Source: Luteimonas aquatica
Lineage (GTDB): Bacteria; Pseudomonadota; Gammaproteobacteria; Xanthomonadales; Xanthomonadaceae
DNA: 64,000 nt
Direction: 5' to 3'
Assembly: GCF_022662575.1 (NCBI RefSeq)
Contig: NZ_JALBFU010000007.1
Span: forward strand, 339-64,338
Shown one piece after another: positions 10,988 through 20,000 of this stretch; positions within the stretch are counted from its first letter, which is position 1, and each line of letters opens with the position of its first letter. The position numbers and the translations under genes were made by a program. Under the pieces are notes generated by a model, which was given only the letters and a program-made list of their open reading frames with translations, did no database searches and was not told the DNA's origin.

Positions 10988-11135
10988 CCACGGGACGAGG
11001 ATCGGGCCGCCGGCGAAGAAACCGGCGATAAATCGCGTGGTCCTTGACGACGATCACAATTGACCCGGATTGCCACGATCCAATTTGGCAAAAAACGTCA
11101 CTTTCGGTTTTCGCGGATGACGCATCGCGTCATTA

Positions 11136-11178
11136 GTGACAAAGCCTGTCGGACCGTTTTCCGTGACTGCTCTGACAG
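11136..11178 (+). promoter_or_regulatory. Candidate PilR-binding region upstream of pilA
   Basis: A GTGAC AAAGC CTGTC inverted pair (about 11136-11150) and a further TGACA half-site (about 11173) lie 35-75 bp upstream of the -24 element, where enhancer sites of PilR are expected. TGTC-type half-sites are known for PilR; the assignment here is inference. Confidence 0.35.
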
Positions 11179-11209
11179 ATAGCGATTGGGCCACGTCTCG
11201 AAACCGAGT

Positions 11210-11224
11210 TGGCACGCCTCATGC
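11210..11224 (+). promoter_or_regulatory. Sigma-54 (-24/-12) promoter of pilA
   Basis: TGGCACGCCTCATGC matches the sigma-54 consensus TGGCACG-N4-TTGC at every fixed position except one (A for the first T of the -12 block), with the required GG/GC spacing. It lies 108 bp upstream of the pilA start, giving a leader of about 95 nt. The pilSR genes immediately upstream support PilR-dependent activation. Confidence 0.85.
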
Positions 11225-11331
11225 TTACCCTCCATCGCACGTGCCATGTGACCGGCCGACCTAGGGACGGGAACGCAGCGCATGCAGCATGTGAAGCTTC
11301 CAAACCACCAATTACTGAGGGGAATACACGC

Positions 11332-11820
11332 ATGAAGAAGCAACAGGGCTTTACCCTGATCGAACTGATGATCGTCGTGGCGATCATCGCCATCCTGGCC
11401 GCGATCGCGATTCCGCAGTACCAGAACTACGTCGCGCGTTCGCAGGTCACCCGCGCCATGGGTGAGGCTGGCTCGCTGAAGACTGTCGTCGAAGACTGCA
11501 TGAACAACGGCAAGACGACTGTGGGTGCCGCCGACGGCAATTGCCAGATCGGTGCCACGGGCTCCAGCATCCTGACGGGCGCCGCCCAGTCGGGTGAAAC
11601 CATCGACGCCACCGTCCAGGGCGTTCCGCAGGTCGTGATCAATGACGACAACACTGCGACCGTTACCGCCGAGTTCGGCCATAGCGCTTCGACCAAGCTG
11701 ACCACGGGCGGCGCCAAGCAGGTGCAATGGGCCCGTAACGACGAGGGTTCCTGGGTTTGCGCGACCGACGTGGAAGACAAGTTCGCTCCGTCGGGCTGCC
11801 CGGTGGGGACGATCCAGTAA
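11332..11820 (+). CDS. pilA: Type IV major pilin PilA
   Basis: This 162-residue type IVa pilin has a short basic leader MKKQQG cleaved before Phe by PilD, Glu5 of the mature protein (FTLIE), and the hydrophobic assembly helix [22 protein letters not shown]-terminal Cys pair ([17 protein letters not shown]) forms the D-region disulfide loop. The protein polymerises into the pilus fibre for twitching, adhesion and DNA uptake. The ATG is preceded by GAGGGGAA, and the in-frame upstream extension lacks pilin character. The gene is monocistronic between its sigma-54 promoter and a strong terminator. Confidence 0.96.
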   Translation: MKKQQGFTLIELMIVVAIIAILAAIAIPQYQNYVARSQVTRAMGEAGSLKTVVEDCMNNGKTTVGAADGNCQIGATGSSILTGAAQSGETIDATVQGVPQVVINDDNTATVTAEFGHSASTKLTTGGAKQVQWARNDEGSWVCATDVEDKFAPSGCPVGTIQ

Positions 11821-11850
11821 CGGCGTAATAAGCCTGATAGTGCAGTCAGA

Positions 11851-11880
11851 AGAAACCCCGCCGCCTGGCGGGGTTTCTTC
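11851..11880 (+). terminator. Rho-independent terminator of pilA
   Basis: An 11-bp stem (GAAACCCCGCC / GGCGGGGTTTC) with a GCCT loop is followed by TTC, 31 bases after the pilA stop. It separates the highly expressed pilin from pilB. Confidence 0.9.
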
Positions 11881-11948
11881 GTTACAGCCCCCTCCTCAAT
11901 GCGTAACTGCGGTAAAGTCCCGATGGGGAGAATGGGAGGATGAGGGGT

Positions 11949-13673
11949 ATGAGCGCAGTTCCTACAGCGAATCTTGTGGGCATCACGGGAATTGCTCGAC
12001 GGCTTGTGCTGGATGGCGTGTTGGACGAGGCAGTTGCGCGTAACGCGCTAGACACCGCGACGCGCGAGCGCAAGCAAATCGCAACCTATTTGCGGGAAAA
12101 CAAGCTCGTCTCCACGGCGCAAATGGCGGCGGCGAATTCCATCGAGTTCGGCATGCCGCTCTTCGATCCGTCCACGATGGACGAGAGCCAGCACGCCATC
12201 CGCCTGGTCCGGGAGGACCTGCTGCACAAGCACGGCGTGCTGCCGCTGTTCAAGCGCGGCTCCAGGCTCTTCGTCGGCACGGCCGATCCCAGCGACCACC
12301 ACGCGCTGGACGAGATCAAGTTCCACACCAACCTCACCGTCGAGCCGATCCTGGTCGACGAGGACACGCTGCGGCGGACCATGGAGCGCTGGCTGGAGAG
12401 CAGCGACACGCTCGCCGACGCGCTCGGCGACAGCGACAACACCGGGCCACTGGACATCGTCGGCGACGACGACCTCAATGCCGACGCCAGCGTCGACGCC
12501 AAGGGCGACGACGCCCCGGTGGTCAAGTTCGTCAACAAGGTGCTGATCGACGCGATTCGCCGCGGCGCCTCCGACGTGCACTTCGAGCCCTACGAGACCG
12601 ACTACCGCGTCCGCCTGCGCATCGACGGCCTGCTCAAGCAGGTCACCAAGATCCCGATCAAGCTCAACCCCCGCATCACCGCGCGCCTGAAGGTGATGGC
12701 GCAGCTCGACATCGCCGAGAAGCGCGTGCCGCAGGACGGCCGCATCAAGCTGCGCATCAGCAAGACCCGGCAGATCGACTTCCGCGTCAGCACGCTGCCT
12801 ACGCTGTTCGGCGAAAAGGTGGTGCTGCGCATCCTCGACGGCGGCGCGGTCAAGCTCGGTATCGACAAGCTCGGCTACGAGCCGGAGCAGAAGCAGCTGT
12901 TCGTCGACGCCGTCAGCAAGCCCTACGGCATGGTGCTGGTCACCGGCCCCACCGGCTCGGGCAAAACGGTATCGCTGTACACCGCGCTCAACCTGCTCAA
13001 CGACGAGCAGCGCAACATCTCCACCGTCGAGGACCCGGTGGAAATCCGCGTGCCCGGCATCAACCAGGTGCAGATGAACATCAAGCGCGGCATGACCTTC
13101 GCCGCCGCGCTGCGCAGCTTCCTGCGCCAGGATCCGGACGTGATCATGGTCGGCGAGATCCGCGACCTGGAAACCGCCGAGATCGCCGTCAAGGCGGCGC
13201 AGACCGGCCACATGGTGCTGTCCACCCTGCACACCAACGACGCGCCGCAGACCATCGCGCGCCTGATGAACATGGGCGTGGCGCCCTACAACATCACCAG
13301 TTCGGTCACGCTGGTCATCGCCCAGCGCCTGGCGCGGCGACTGTGCAACCACTGCAAGCGCCCGATCGAGCTGCCCGGGCACGCCCTGCTCGCCGAGGGC
13401 TTCACCGACGCCGAGATCCAGCACGGATTCGAGCTCTACGAAGCCGCCGGCTGCGACGAATGCACCGAAGGCTACAAGGGGCGCGTGGGCATCTACCAGG
13501 TGATGCCGATGAGCGAGGAGATCCAGACCATCGTGCTGCAGGGCGGCAGCGCGCTGCAGATCGCCGAGGCGGCAAAGGCCTCCGGCGTGCGCGACCTGCG
13601 CCGCTCGGCCCTGGACAAGGTCAAGGCGGGCATGACCAGCCTGTCCGAGATCAACCGGGTCACCAAGGACTGA
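11949..13673 (+). CDS. pilB: Type IV pilus extension ATPase PilB
   Basis: This 574-residue GspE/PilB-family ATPase powers pilus extension at the inner membrane. It has an N-terminal MshEN-type domain (residues 1-150) and a RecA-like ATPase with Walker A GPTGSGKT (about residue 335), the Asp box (TVEDPVEIRVPG), Walker B (DPDVIMVGEIRD), the His box (GHMVLSTLHTND) and a zinc tetracysteine (CNHC, CDEC). Two starts, 11940 and 11949, are possible; GGGAGGA is properly spaced only for 11949. pilC follows after 153 bp. Confidence 0.95.
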   Translation: MSAVPTANLVGITGIARRLVLDGVLDEAVARNALDTATRERKQIATYLRENKLVSTAQMAAANSIEFGMPLFDPSTMDESQHAIRLVREDLLHKHGVLPLFKRGSRLFVGTADPSDHHALDEIKFHTNLTVEPILVDEDTLRRTMERWLESSDTLADALGDSDNTGPLDIVGDDDLNADASVDAKGDDAPVVKFVNKVLIDAIRRGASDVHFEPYETDYRVRLRIDGLLKQVTKIPIKLNPRITARLKVMAQLDIAEKRVPQDGRIKLRISKTRQIDFRVSTLPTLFGEKVVLRILDGGAVKLGIDKLGYEPEQKQLFVDAVSKPYGMVLVTGPTGSGKTVSLYTALNLLNDEQRNISTVEDPVEIRVPGINQVQMNIKRGMTFAAALRSFLRQDPDVIMVGEIRDLETAEIAVKAAQTGHMVLSTLHTNDAPQTIARLMNMGVAPYNITSSVTLVIAQRLARRLCNHCKRPIELPGHALLAEGFTDAEIQHGFELYEAAGCDECTEGYKGRVGIYQVMPMSEEIQTIVLQGGSALQIAEAAKASGVRDLRRSALDKVKAGMTSLSEINRVTKD

Positions 13674-13826
13674 CCGATTGCGTCACACGGGGGCAACGCG
13701 TCGCGTCAATGATCGTGCCAATCCATGCCCGCCGTCACATTCGCGTCCGTCAATCGCGGCCGCAACCCGTTACCATGGGCAATATTGAATCCAGCGCACG
13801 GACGCCGGACCAGGGGAAAAACAAGC

Positions 13827-15086
13827 ATGGCTGTTACTCGTAGCGTCGCCAAGACCAATGCGCCCGCGCGCCAGGGCGTCAACCTCAACACCTTCGTCTG
13901 GCAGGGCACCGACAAGCGCGGCGTCAAGATGAAGGGCGAGCAGGCCTCCAAGAGCGCCAACCTGCTGCGCGCCGAGCTGCGCCGCCAGGGCATCACGCCG
14001 ACCGTCGTCAAGCCCAAGACCAAGCCGCTGTTCGGCGGCACCGGCAGCAAGATCAAGCCCAAGGACATCGCGATCTTCAGCCGCCAGATCGCCACCATGA
14101 TGAAATCGGGCGTGCCGATCGTGCAGTCCCTGGAAATCATCGGCAGCGGCAACAAGAACCCGAAAATGCAGGCGATGGTGAACAGCCTTCGTTCGGACAT
14201 CGAGAACGGCTCCTCGATCCACGAGGCGATGGCCAAGCATCCGGTGCAGTTCGACGAGCTGTACCGCAATCTTGTCCGGGCCGGCGAATCCTCGGGCGTG
14301 CTGGAGACGGTGCTCGAGACCATCGCCACCTACAAGGAAAACCTGGAAGCCCTCAAGGGCAAGATCAAGAAGGCGCTGTTCTATCCGGCGATGGTGATCG
14401 CGGTGGCGCTGATCGTCAGCGCGATCCTGCTGATCTACGTCGTGCCGACCTTCGAGGAAGTATTCCAGAGCTTCGGCGCGGAACTGCCCGCCTTCACCCA
14501 GCTGATCATCGCGATCTCCAATTTCATGGTGAGCTGGTGGTGGCTGATGCTGATCATCGTCGCGGGCGGCATCGGCGCGGCCATCTACGCCTTCAATCGA
14601 TCTCCCGCCTTCCAGCACGCCGTCGACCGCGCCGTCCTCAAGGTGCCGGTGATCGGGCAGATCATGCACAACAGCGCCATCGCCCGTTTCGCGCGCACCC
14701 TGGCGGTGACCTTCAAGGCCGGCGTGCCGCTGGTGGAGGCGCTGGAGTCGGTGGCCGGCGCCACCGGCAACACCGTCTACGAGAAGGCGGTGCTGCGCAT
14801 GCGCGACGACGTCGCCGTGGGCTACCAGGTCAACATGGCGATGAAGCAGACCAACCTGTTTCCGCACATGGTCACGCAGATGACCGCCATCGGCGAGGAG
14901 GCCGGCGCGCTCGACACCATGCTGTTCAAGGTGGCCGAGTTCTTCGAGCAGGAAGTCAACAACGCCGTGGACGCCCTGGCCAGCCTGATCGAGCCGCTGA
15001 TCATGGTCTTCATCGGCATCGTGGTCGGCGGCCTGGTGATCGGCATGTACCTGCCCATCTTCAAGCTGGCCTCGGTGGTGGGGTGA
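13827..15086 (+). CDS. pilC: Type IV pilus inner membrane platform protein PilC
   Basis: The 419-residue GspF-family protein has two repeated cytoplasmic domains (KDIAIFSRQIATMMKSGVPI and ARFARTLAVTFKAGVPLVEAL) and three membrane segments at about 190-210, 240-260 and 395-415. It is the platform that couples the PilB motor to pilin insertion. The ATG at 13827 gives the usual length and N terminus; upstream in-frame codons lack family similarity. It sits between pilB and pilD, as in other xanthomonads. Confidence 0.95.
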   Translation: MAVTRSVAKTNAPARQGVNLNTFVWQGTDKRGVKMKGEQASKSANLLRAELRRQGITPTVVKPKTKPLFGGTGSKIKPKDIAIFSRQIATMMKSGVPIVQSLEIIGSGNKNPKMQAMVNSLRSDIENGSSIHEAMAKHPVQFDELYRNLVRAGESSGVLETVLETIATYKENLEALKGKIKKALFYPAMVIAVALIVSAILLIYVVPTFEEVFQSFGAELPAFTQLIIAISNFMVSWWWLMLIIVAGGIGAAIYAFNRSPAFQHAVDRAVLKVPVIGQIMHNSAIARFARTLAVTFKAGVPLVEALESVAGATGNTVYEKAVLRMRDDVAVGYQVNMAMKQTNLFPHMVTQMTAIGEEAGALDTMLFKVAEFFEQEVNNAVDALASLIEPLIMVFIGIVVGGLVIGMYLPIFKLASVVG

Positions 15087-15087
15087 G

Positions 15088-15149
15088 GCCAAGGCGCTTG
15101 CGCGGCACTGCCGCGCGCCTTGGACGAACGCCCCGCGTGCTTCGCGGGG
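15088..15149 (+). terminator. Stem-loops after pilC
   Basis: Two hairpins follow the pilC stop: CCAAGGCGC...GCCTTGG with an internal GCGCGGC/GCCGCGC stem (about 15089-15123), and CCCCGCG TGCTT CGCGGGG (15131-15149). Neither has a clear T run, so termination is only probable. Confidence 0.45.
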
Positions 15150-15341
15150 CCGGGGTGGACGATCCGAAGCTCGAAATGCCGCGCGATCGGCGGCGGCCGC
15201 AAACGATCCAGCATCACCTGGACCTTTTCGGCATCCAGCCCGGCACCGCGCCACCTCAGTGACATTTCCCACCCAGCCCCTTAAAGTCCCTGGATTCCCG
15301 CCTCGGCGGGCGCCGACCACGGCCTCCTTTCGAACCCTCTG

Positions 15342-16202
15342 ATGGCATTCCTCGACCAAAACCCCGCACTCGGCTATCCCGCCGCGGCCTGCCTGGGACT
15401 GGCGCTGGGCAGCTTCCTCAACGTGGTGATCCTGCGCCTGCCCAGGCGGCTGGAATGGCAGTGGAAGTCCGACAGCCGCGAGATCCTCGGCGAACCGGAG
15501 CTCTACGACCCGCCGCCGCCGGGCATCGTGGTGGAACGCTCGCACTGCCCGCATTGCGGACACCAGCTATCCTGGTACGAGAACATCCCGGTTTTCAGCT
15601 ACCTGTTCCTGCGCGGCCGCTGCCGCAGCTGCAAGACGCCGATCTCGCCGCAGTATCCGCTGGTGGAGCTGCTGACCATGCTGCTGGTGCTGGCCTGCGT
15701 CTGGCAGTGGGGCTTCGGCTGGCAGGGCTTCGGCGCGATCCTGCTGACCTGCTTCCTGGTCGCGCTGACCGGCATCGACCTGCGCACGCAGCTCCTGCCC
15801 GACCAGCTCACCCTGCCGCTGATGTGGCTGGGCCTGATCGGCAGCATCGACAACCTCTACATCCCCGCCAAACCGGCGCTGGTCGGCGCGATCATCGGCT
15901 ATCTCAGCCTGTGGACGGTGTGGTGGCTGTTCAAGCAGATCACCGGCAAGGAAGGCATGGGGCACGGCGACTTCAAGCTGCTGGCCGCCATCGGCGCCTG
16001 GGTGGGATTGAAGGGCATCCTGCCCACGATCCTGCTCTCCTCCCTGGTCGGCGCCGTGATCGGCTCGATCTGGCTGGCCGCCAAGGGCCGCGATCGCGCC
16101 ACGCCGATCCCCTTCGGGCCGTACCTGGCCATCGCCGGCTGGATCGTCTTCATGTGGGGCGAGCCCATCATCGACGCCTACATGGGCTACGTGAAGGGCT
16201 GA
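15342..16202 (+). CDS. pilD: Prepilin peptidase/N-methyltransferase PilD
   Basis: This 286-residue polytopic enzyme cleaves and N-methylates prepilins. The cytoplasmic zinc loop (residues 65-105) has both Cys pairs, CPHCGHQLSWYENIP and CRSC. The aspartyl protease residues lie in TGIDLRTQLLPD and in GMGHGDFKLLAAIGAW (GxGD-type site). About eight membrane helices follow. Besides PilA it would process pseudopilins. It is preceded by a 255-bp gap with hairpins and followed by coaE. Confidence 0.95.
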   Translation: MAFLDQNPALGYPAAACLGLALGSFLNVVILRLPRRLEWQWKSDSREILGEPELYDPPPPGIVVERSHCPHCGHQLSWYENIPVFSYLFLRGRCRSCKTPISPQYPLVELLTMLLVLACVWQWGFGWQGFGAILLTCFLVALTGIDLRTQLLPDQLTLPLMWLGLIGSIDNLYIPAKPALVGAIIGYLSLWTVWWLFKQITGKEGMGHGDFKLLAAIGAWVGLKGILPTILLSSLVGAVIGSIWLAAKGRDRATPIPFGPYLAIAGWIVFMWGEPIIDAYMGYVKG

Positions 16203-16290
16203 CCGCTCGCGTCCGCCGGCGGCCCGCTGCATGGCGCGGGAGACAGCCGGCGCGCTACCCTCCCCGCCCGATTCTGGCGAGAATGCCGCC

Positions 16291-16902
16291 ATGGCCGATT
16301 TCGTGGTGGGGCTGACCGGCGGCATCGCCTCCGGCAAGACCGAAGTTTCGCGGCGCTTCGAAGCGCTGGGCATCGTCGTGGCCGACGCCGACGTCGCCGC
16401 ACGCGAGGCCGTCGCGGCCGGCAGTGCGGGGCTCGCCGAGGTCGTCGCCGCCTTCGGCCGGGACGTGCTCGGCGCCGACGGCGCCCTCGACCGCGCCGCG
16501 ATGCGCCGCCGCGTCTTCGCCGACGACGCTGCGCGCCGGCGTCTGGAAGCCATCGTCCATCCGCGCGTGCGCGCCGCGCTGCAGGCCGCCTGCGCCGCCG
16601 CCGAGGGTCCCTACGCGGTCGCCGCGATCCCCCTGCTCGCCGAAGGCGGCGGGCGGCAGGCCTACCCCTGGCTGCAGCGCATCCTCGTCGTCGACGTGGC
16701 GACCGCTGTCCAGCATGCGCGCCTGCTGCAGCGCGACGGGATCGACGACGCCTTAGCCACCAAGATGATTTCGGCACAAGCCACTCGAATGCAGCGCCTG
16801 GCCATTGCGGACGACATCGTCGTCAATGACGGCGATTTGATTGCGTTAGCCGCACAAGTTGCCATGTTCCATGCCAATTATCGACGTCTGGCCAGCGCTT
16901 GA
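16291..16902 (+). CDS. coaE: Dephospho-CoA kinase
   Basis: The 203-residue kinase has the P-loop GLTGGIASGKTEVSRRF at the N terminus, the substrate motif VVADADVAAREAV, and HPRVRAAL and AIPLLAEGG in the middle. It performs the last step of CoA synthesis. The chosen ATG gives the family N terminus. Base composition breaks inside the gene: counted 60-base lines fall from about 80% GC (16441-16500, 16621-16680) to 57% and 53% in the last 160 bases. The codons still encode normal CoaE sequence, which points to homologous replacement of the 3' end together with the adjacent Rhs locus. Confidence 0.94.
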   Translation: MADFVVGLTGGIASGKTEVSRRFEALGIVVADADVAAREAVAAGSAGLAEVVAAFGRDVLGADGALDRAAMRRRVFADDAARRRLEAIVHPRVRAALQAACAAAEGPYAVAAIPLLAEGGGRQAYPWLQRILVVDVATAVQHARLLQRDGIDDALATKMISAQATRMQRLAIADDIVVNDGDLIALAAQVAMFHANYRRLASA

Positions 16903-17028
16903 CGTATTCATGATGATGTTGGAAGTGCTTCAGTCATTTCCTATTGACTCCAAGGACTGAGACGCCTTCAAATGAAAGGAGTTGGTCAACTCGAATGCGA
17001 GCAGCCAACATCCTAGGGGAGAAGTGCA

Positions 17029-20000
17029 ATGCTTCTGTCTTCAACTTTTGCATCACGACAGCACGACTTAGAAAGCTCGCGGATCAGCACTCTTTGGAAT
17101 CGCCCAATCCGTTGGCTGAAGGTCTCGCCATTACTGCTTGTTGTGTTCGCTTCTGTCATCTGGCCAGCCGAGGCCGAATATATCGAAGAAAAAGCATTCT
17201 GTTATGGCAGCCAGTGCTTTGAATCGCTCGCGCAAGCCGAAGCAAAAATGCGCGAAGAATCCGTTTATGGAGACCTCCTTTATCTAAAGGAATCGACGAT
17301 TTCCAATCAATCCGATTCTTCGGCCAGTATCACCTTCAAGTACAACGTCAGAGACCAACCACCCGAGACTCTCTATCCACCCGCATTCTCTCCTGGAAGC
17401 TGGGCGGACTATCTTGGCTGCGCTCCTAGTGAGTGGGATCCAATTCGATGCGCCGATGAGTCGGAGGCAGTAGAGCGATCTTATACACTCGCAGCTAATG
17501 AAATCCGAAGGACCTCGCCCTCATGCATCGTTGGGCCATATCGAATTATTGGCTCCCATGGCGACCCATTCACGCAAACTTATAACCCACAACAAAATGA
17601 GGCCTATTTGCATCATTTTGTTCCGGACAATCTTGACAACTATGGAAACTACGGGCGGCGTTATGAATATGATGTTAGCTGCCCAAACGAACCCAGCACT
17701 ACTAATGCAAAGCAAATAAATAAGCTAACGCTATTTTCTTGTGCCGCGGGGTTCTCGCCAATCATTGGATACAACCCTGCCTATAAGCCTGGACAAAAGC
17801 CTGTCATAGAGTGGCCGTATCTATGTAAAGCAATGGGCCCGTTTCCGACAATTGTTGGAAAAGTAAAGCAAGTCGATTCATGTCCTGCGAACAACAATCC
17901 ATGCCACCCAGCAACCGGCGACAAATCACGATCCGAAATCGATTTTAATTTCGCGGGTCATTCGTTTACACGCTTCTACCATTCTCTTAAGCAGTTTGCG
18001 GACATATCCGGATTTCCGGCGGGGTGGACTCACACCTACTCCGAAAAACTTTATTACCAGCCAAATCTATCACCATCCTGGCTCAGGACCTCTGATGGTT
18101 ATTATGATTCATTCTTATCACTGGGAAGCTCAAAATATCGATTAAAAAATTCTCCAGACCGCATTCTCTTTGTATTGAATAACAGCGGGAACACGAAATA
18201 TAGAATCAAATCTATCGAAGGGGAGACCAAAGATTTCGATGCCAAAGGAAGGCTAATTAGCATTAGCAATACCCAATCCCCACAGAACGATGTAGCTCTT
18301 TCATACATCGATACTAATTCGGATGATTATTTGCTCGACAAAGTAACGGATCGAAATAATAGATCGATATCATTTGAGTATAAAAATCAAAATATCATAT
18401 CGAGAATAGTTCTACCCGATGGTACAGCCATCAGCTATGGTTACGACGAAGACAGCAATCTTATATCCGTGAGTCATGCGGATGGCGGAGTAAGGCATTA
18501 CTCATATCATGAAAATGGACTGTCTGGAACAATATTCAAGAATCACTTGACGGGAATTAGTGATAACGAGCAACGCTATGCAACATTTAGCTACGATGGT
18601 TACGGGCGCATCAAATCTAGCCAGCTCCATGGGCCCAACGGCTATGTTGAGCAAACCACACTGACTTACGATACGGCAGACAAGGTCACCGTTACCACAC
18701 CCACTGGTGGCGAGCGCACGTACACGCTTCAACCTGGCGTCTATCGGCGGCCACTGAGCGTCGTTGGCGGCCCAGACGCCATCGCCAACACCTATGAAAC
18801 AGACGGTCGCGTCAAGACCCGCACCTACGCAAATGGGGCGACCACCAGCTTTACTTATCAGCCTGCCTATCAATCCAGCATAACGGAGGCCACCGGCACG
18901 CCATCGGAACGCAAGACGGTGCTAACTCGCGACAGCGCGAATCGCCTTACACGCAGGGAGCATTATGCCCTGAAAAACGGCGTGCAAACCCTACAACAGA
19001 TTGAGCTATGGAACTACGACACGAACGGGCAAGAAATCGCCAATTGTCTCGTGGATCCCGCTGTTCCCAATACGCCAGCATATGCTTGTGGCTCGCAGTC
19101 CAACGCACCTCTAGGAGTCCGTCAAACTCGGACGACCTATTGCCAGGCGGCAGACGTCACTGCGGGTATTTGTCCGATTGCTGGCCTTGTGGTCTCCATC
19201 GACGGCCCACGCACCGATTTGACAGATGTCACCAACTACACCTATTACCCCGACGACGCGACCGATTGCGCCATCGCGCCAACCACTTGCAGTTATCGCA
19301 AAGGCGACCTTAAAAAGACGACGGATGCTCTAGGACATGTCACTGAAACTCTGCGTTACGACGGTGCAGGACGCCCATTGTCCATCAAGGCCCCTAATGG
19401 GGCGATCGCAGACTACGAGTACTCTACGCGCGGCTGGCTTTTGACTCACATCGCGCGAGGCGCCGATCCAGCCTCGGAATCGGATGATCAAATTTCCCGC
19501 TTCGAGTATTGGCCCGCCGGGATGATTAAAAAAATCATTCAGCCGGACGGTTCGTTCATCTCTTATTCTTACGATTCCGCACACCGCTTAATCGGAATTG
19601 CTGACAACAGCGGAAACACAATACAGTACGAGCTTGACGCTGCTGGCAATCGGATCAAAGAGAACACAAAAGATCCAGCAGGAATAATCAGAAGAACAAT
19701 GTCCAACACTTATAATAGCTTGAATCAGCTTCTGACGATTAAAGATGCCTACGATAACTCAACAAATCTTAGCTACGATTCGATTGGAGGCATAGATACT
19801 GTAATCGATCCTCGCGGCTACATAACTAATTACGATCACGATCACTTGAATCGGCCTGTTCGTATAGCAAAAGATACTTCCGGAATTAACGCCGAAACAC
19901 GATTCAATTACGATGGCATAGATAATATATCCGCCATCTCTGATCCAAAAAATCTGAATACGACCTACGCCTACAACGGCCTCGGCGACCTGATGAACCT

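Noticed and set aside
14822..15265. Minus-strand frame over the pilC 3' end with a Leu/Arg-rich start
   Set aside because: It overlaps pilC extensively; the part outside pilC (15087-15265) is too short to identify as a gene remnant.
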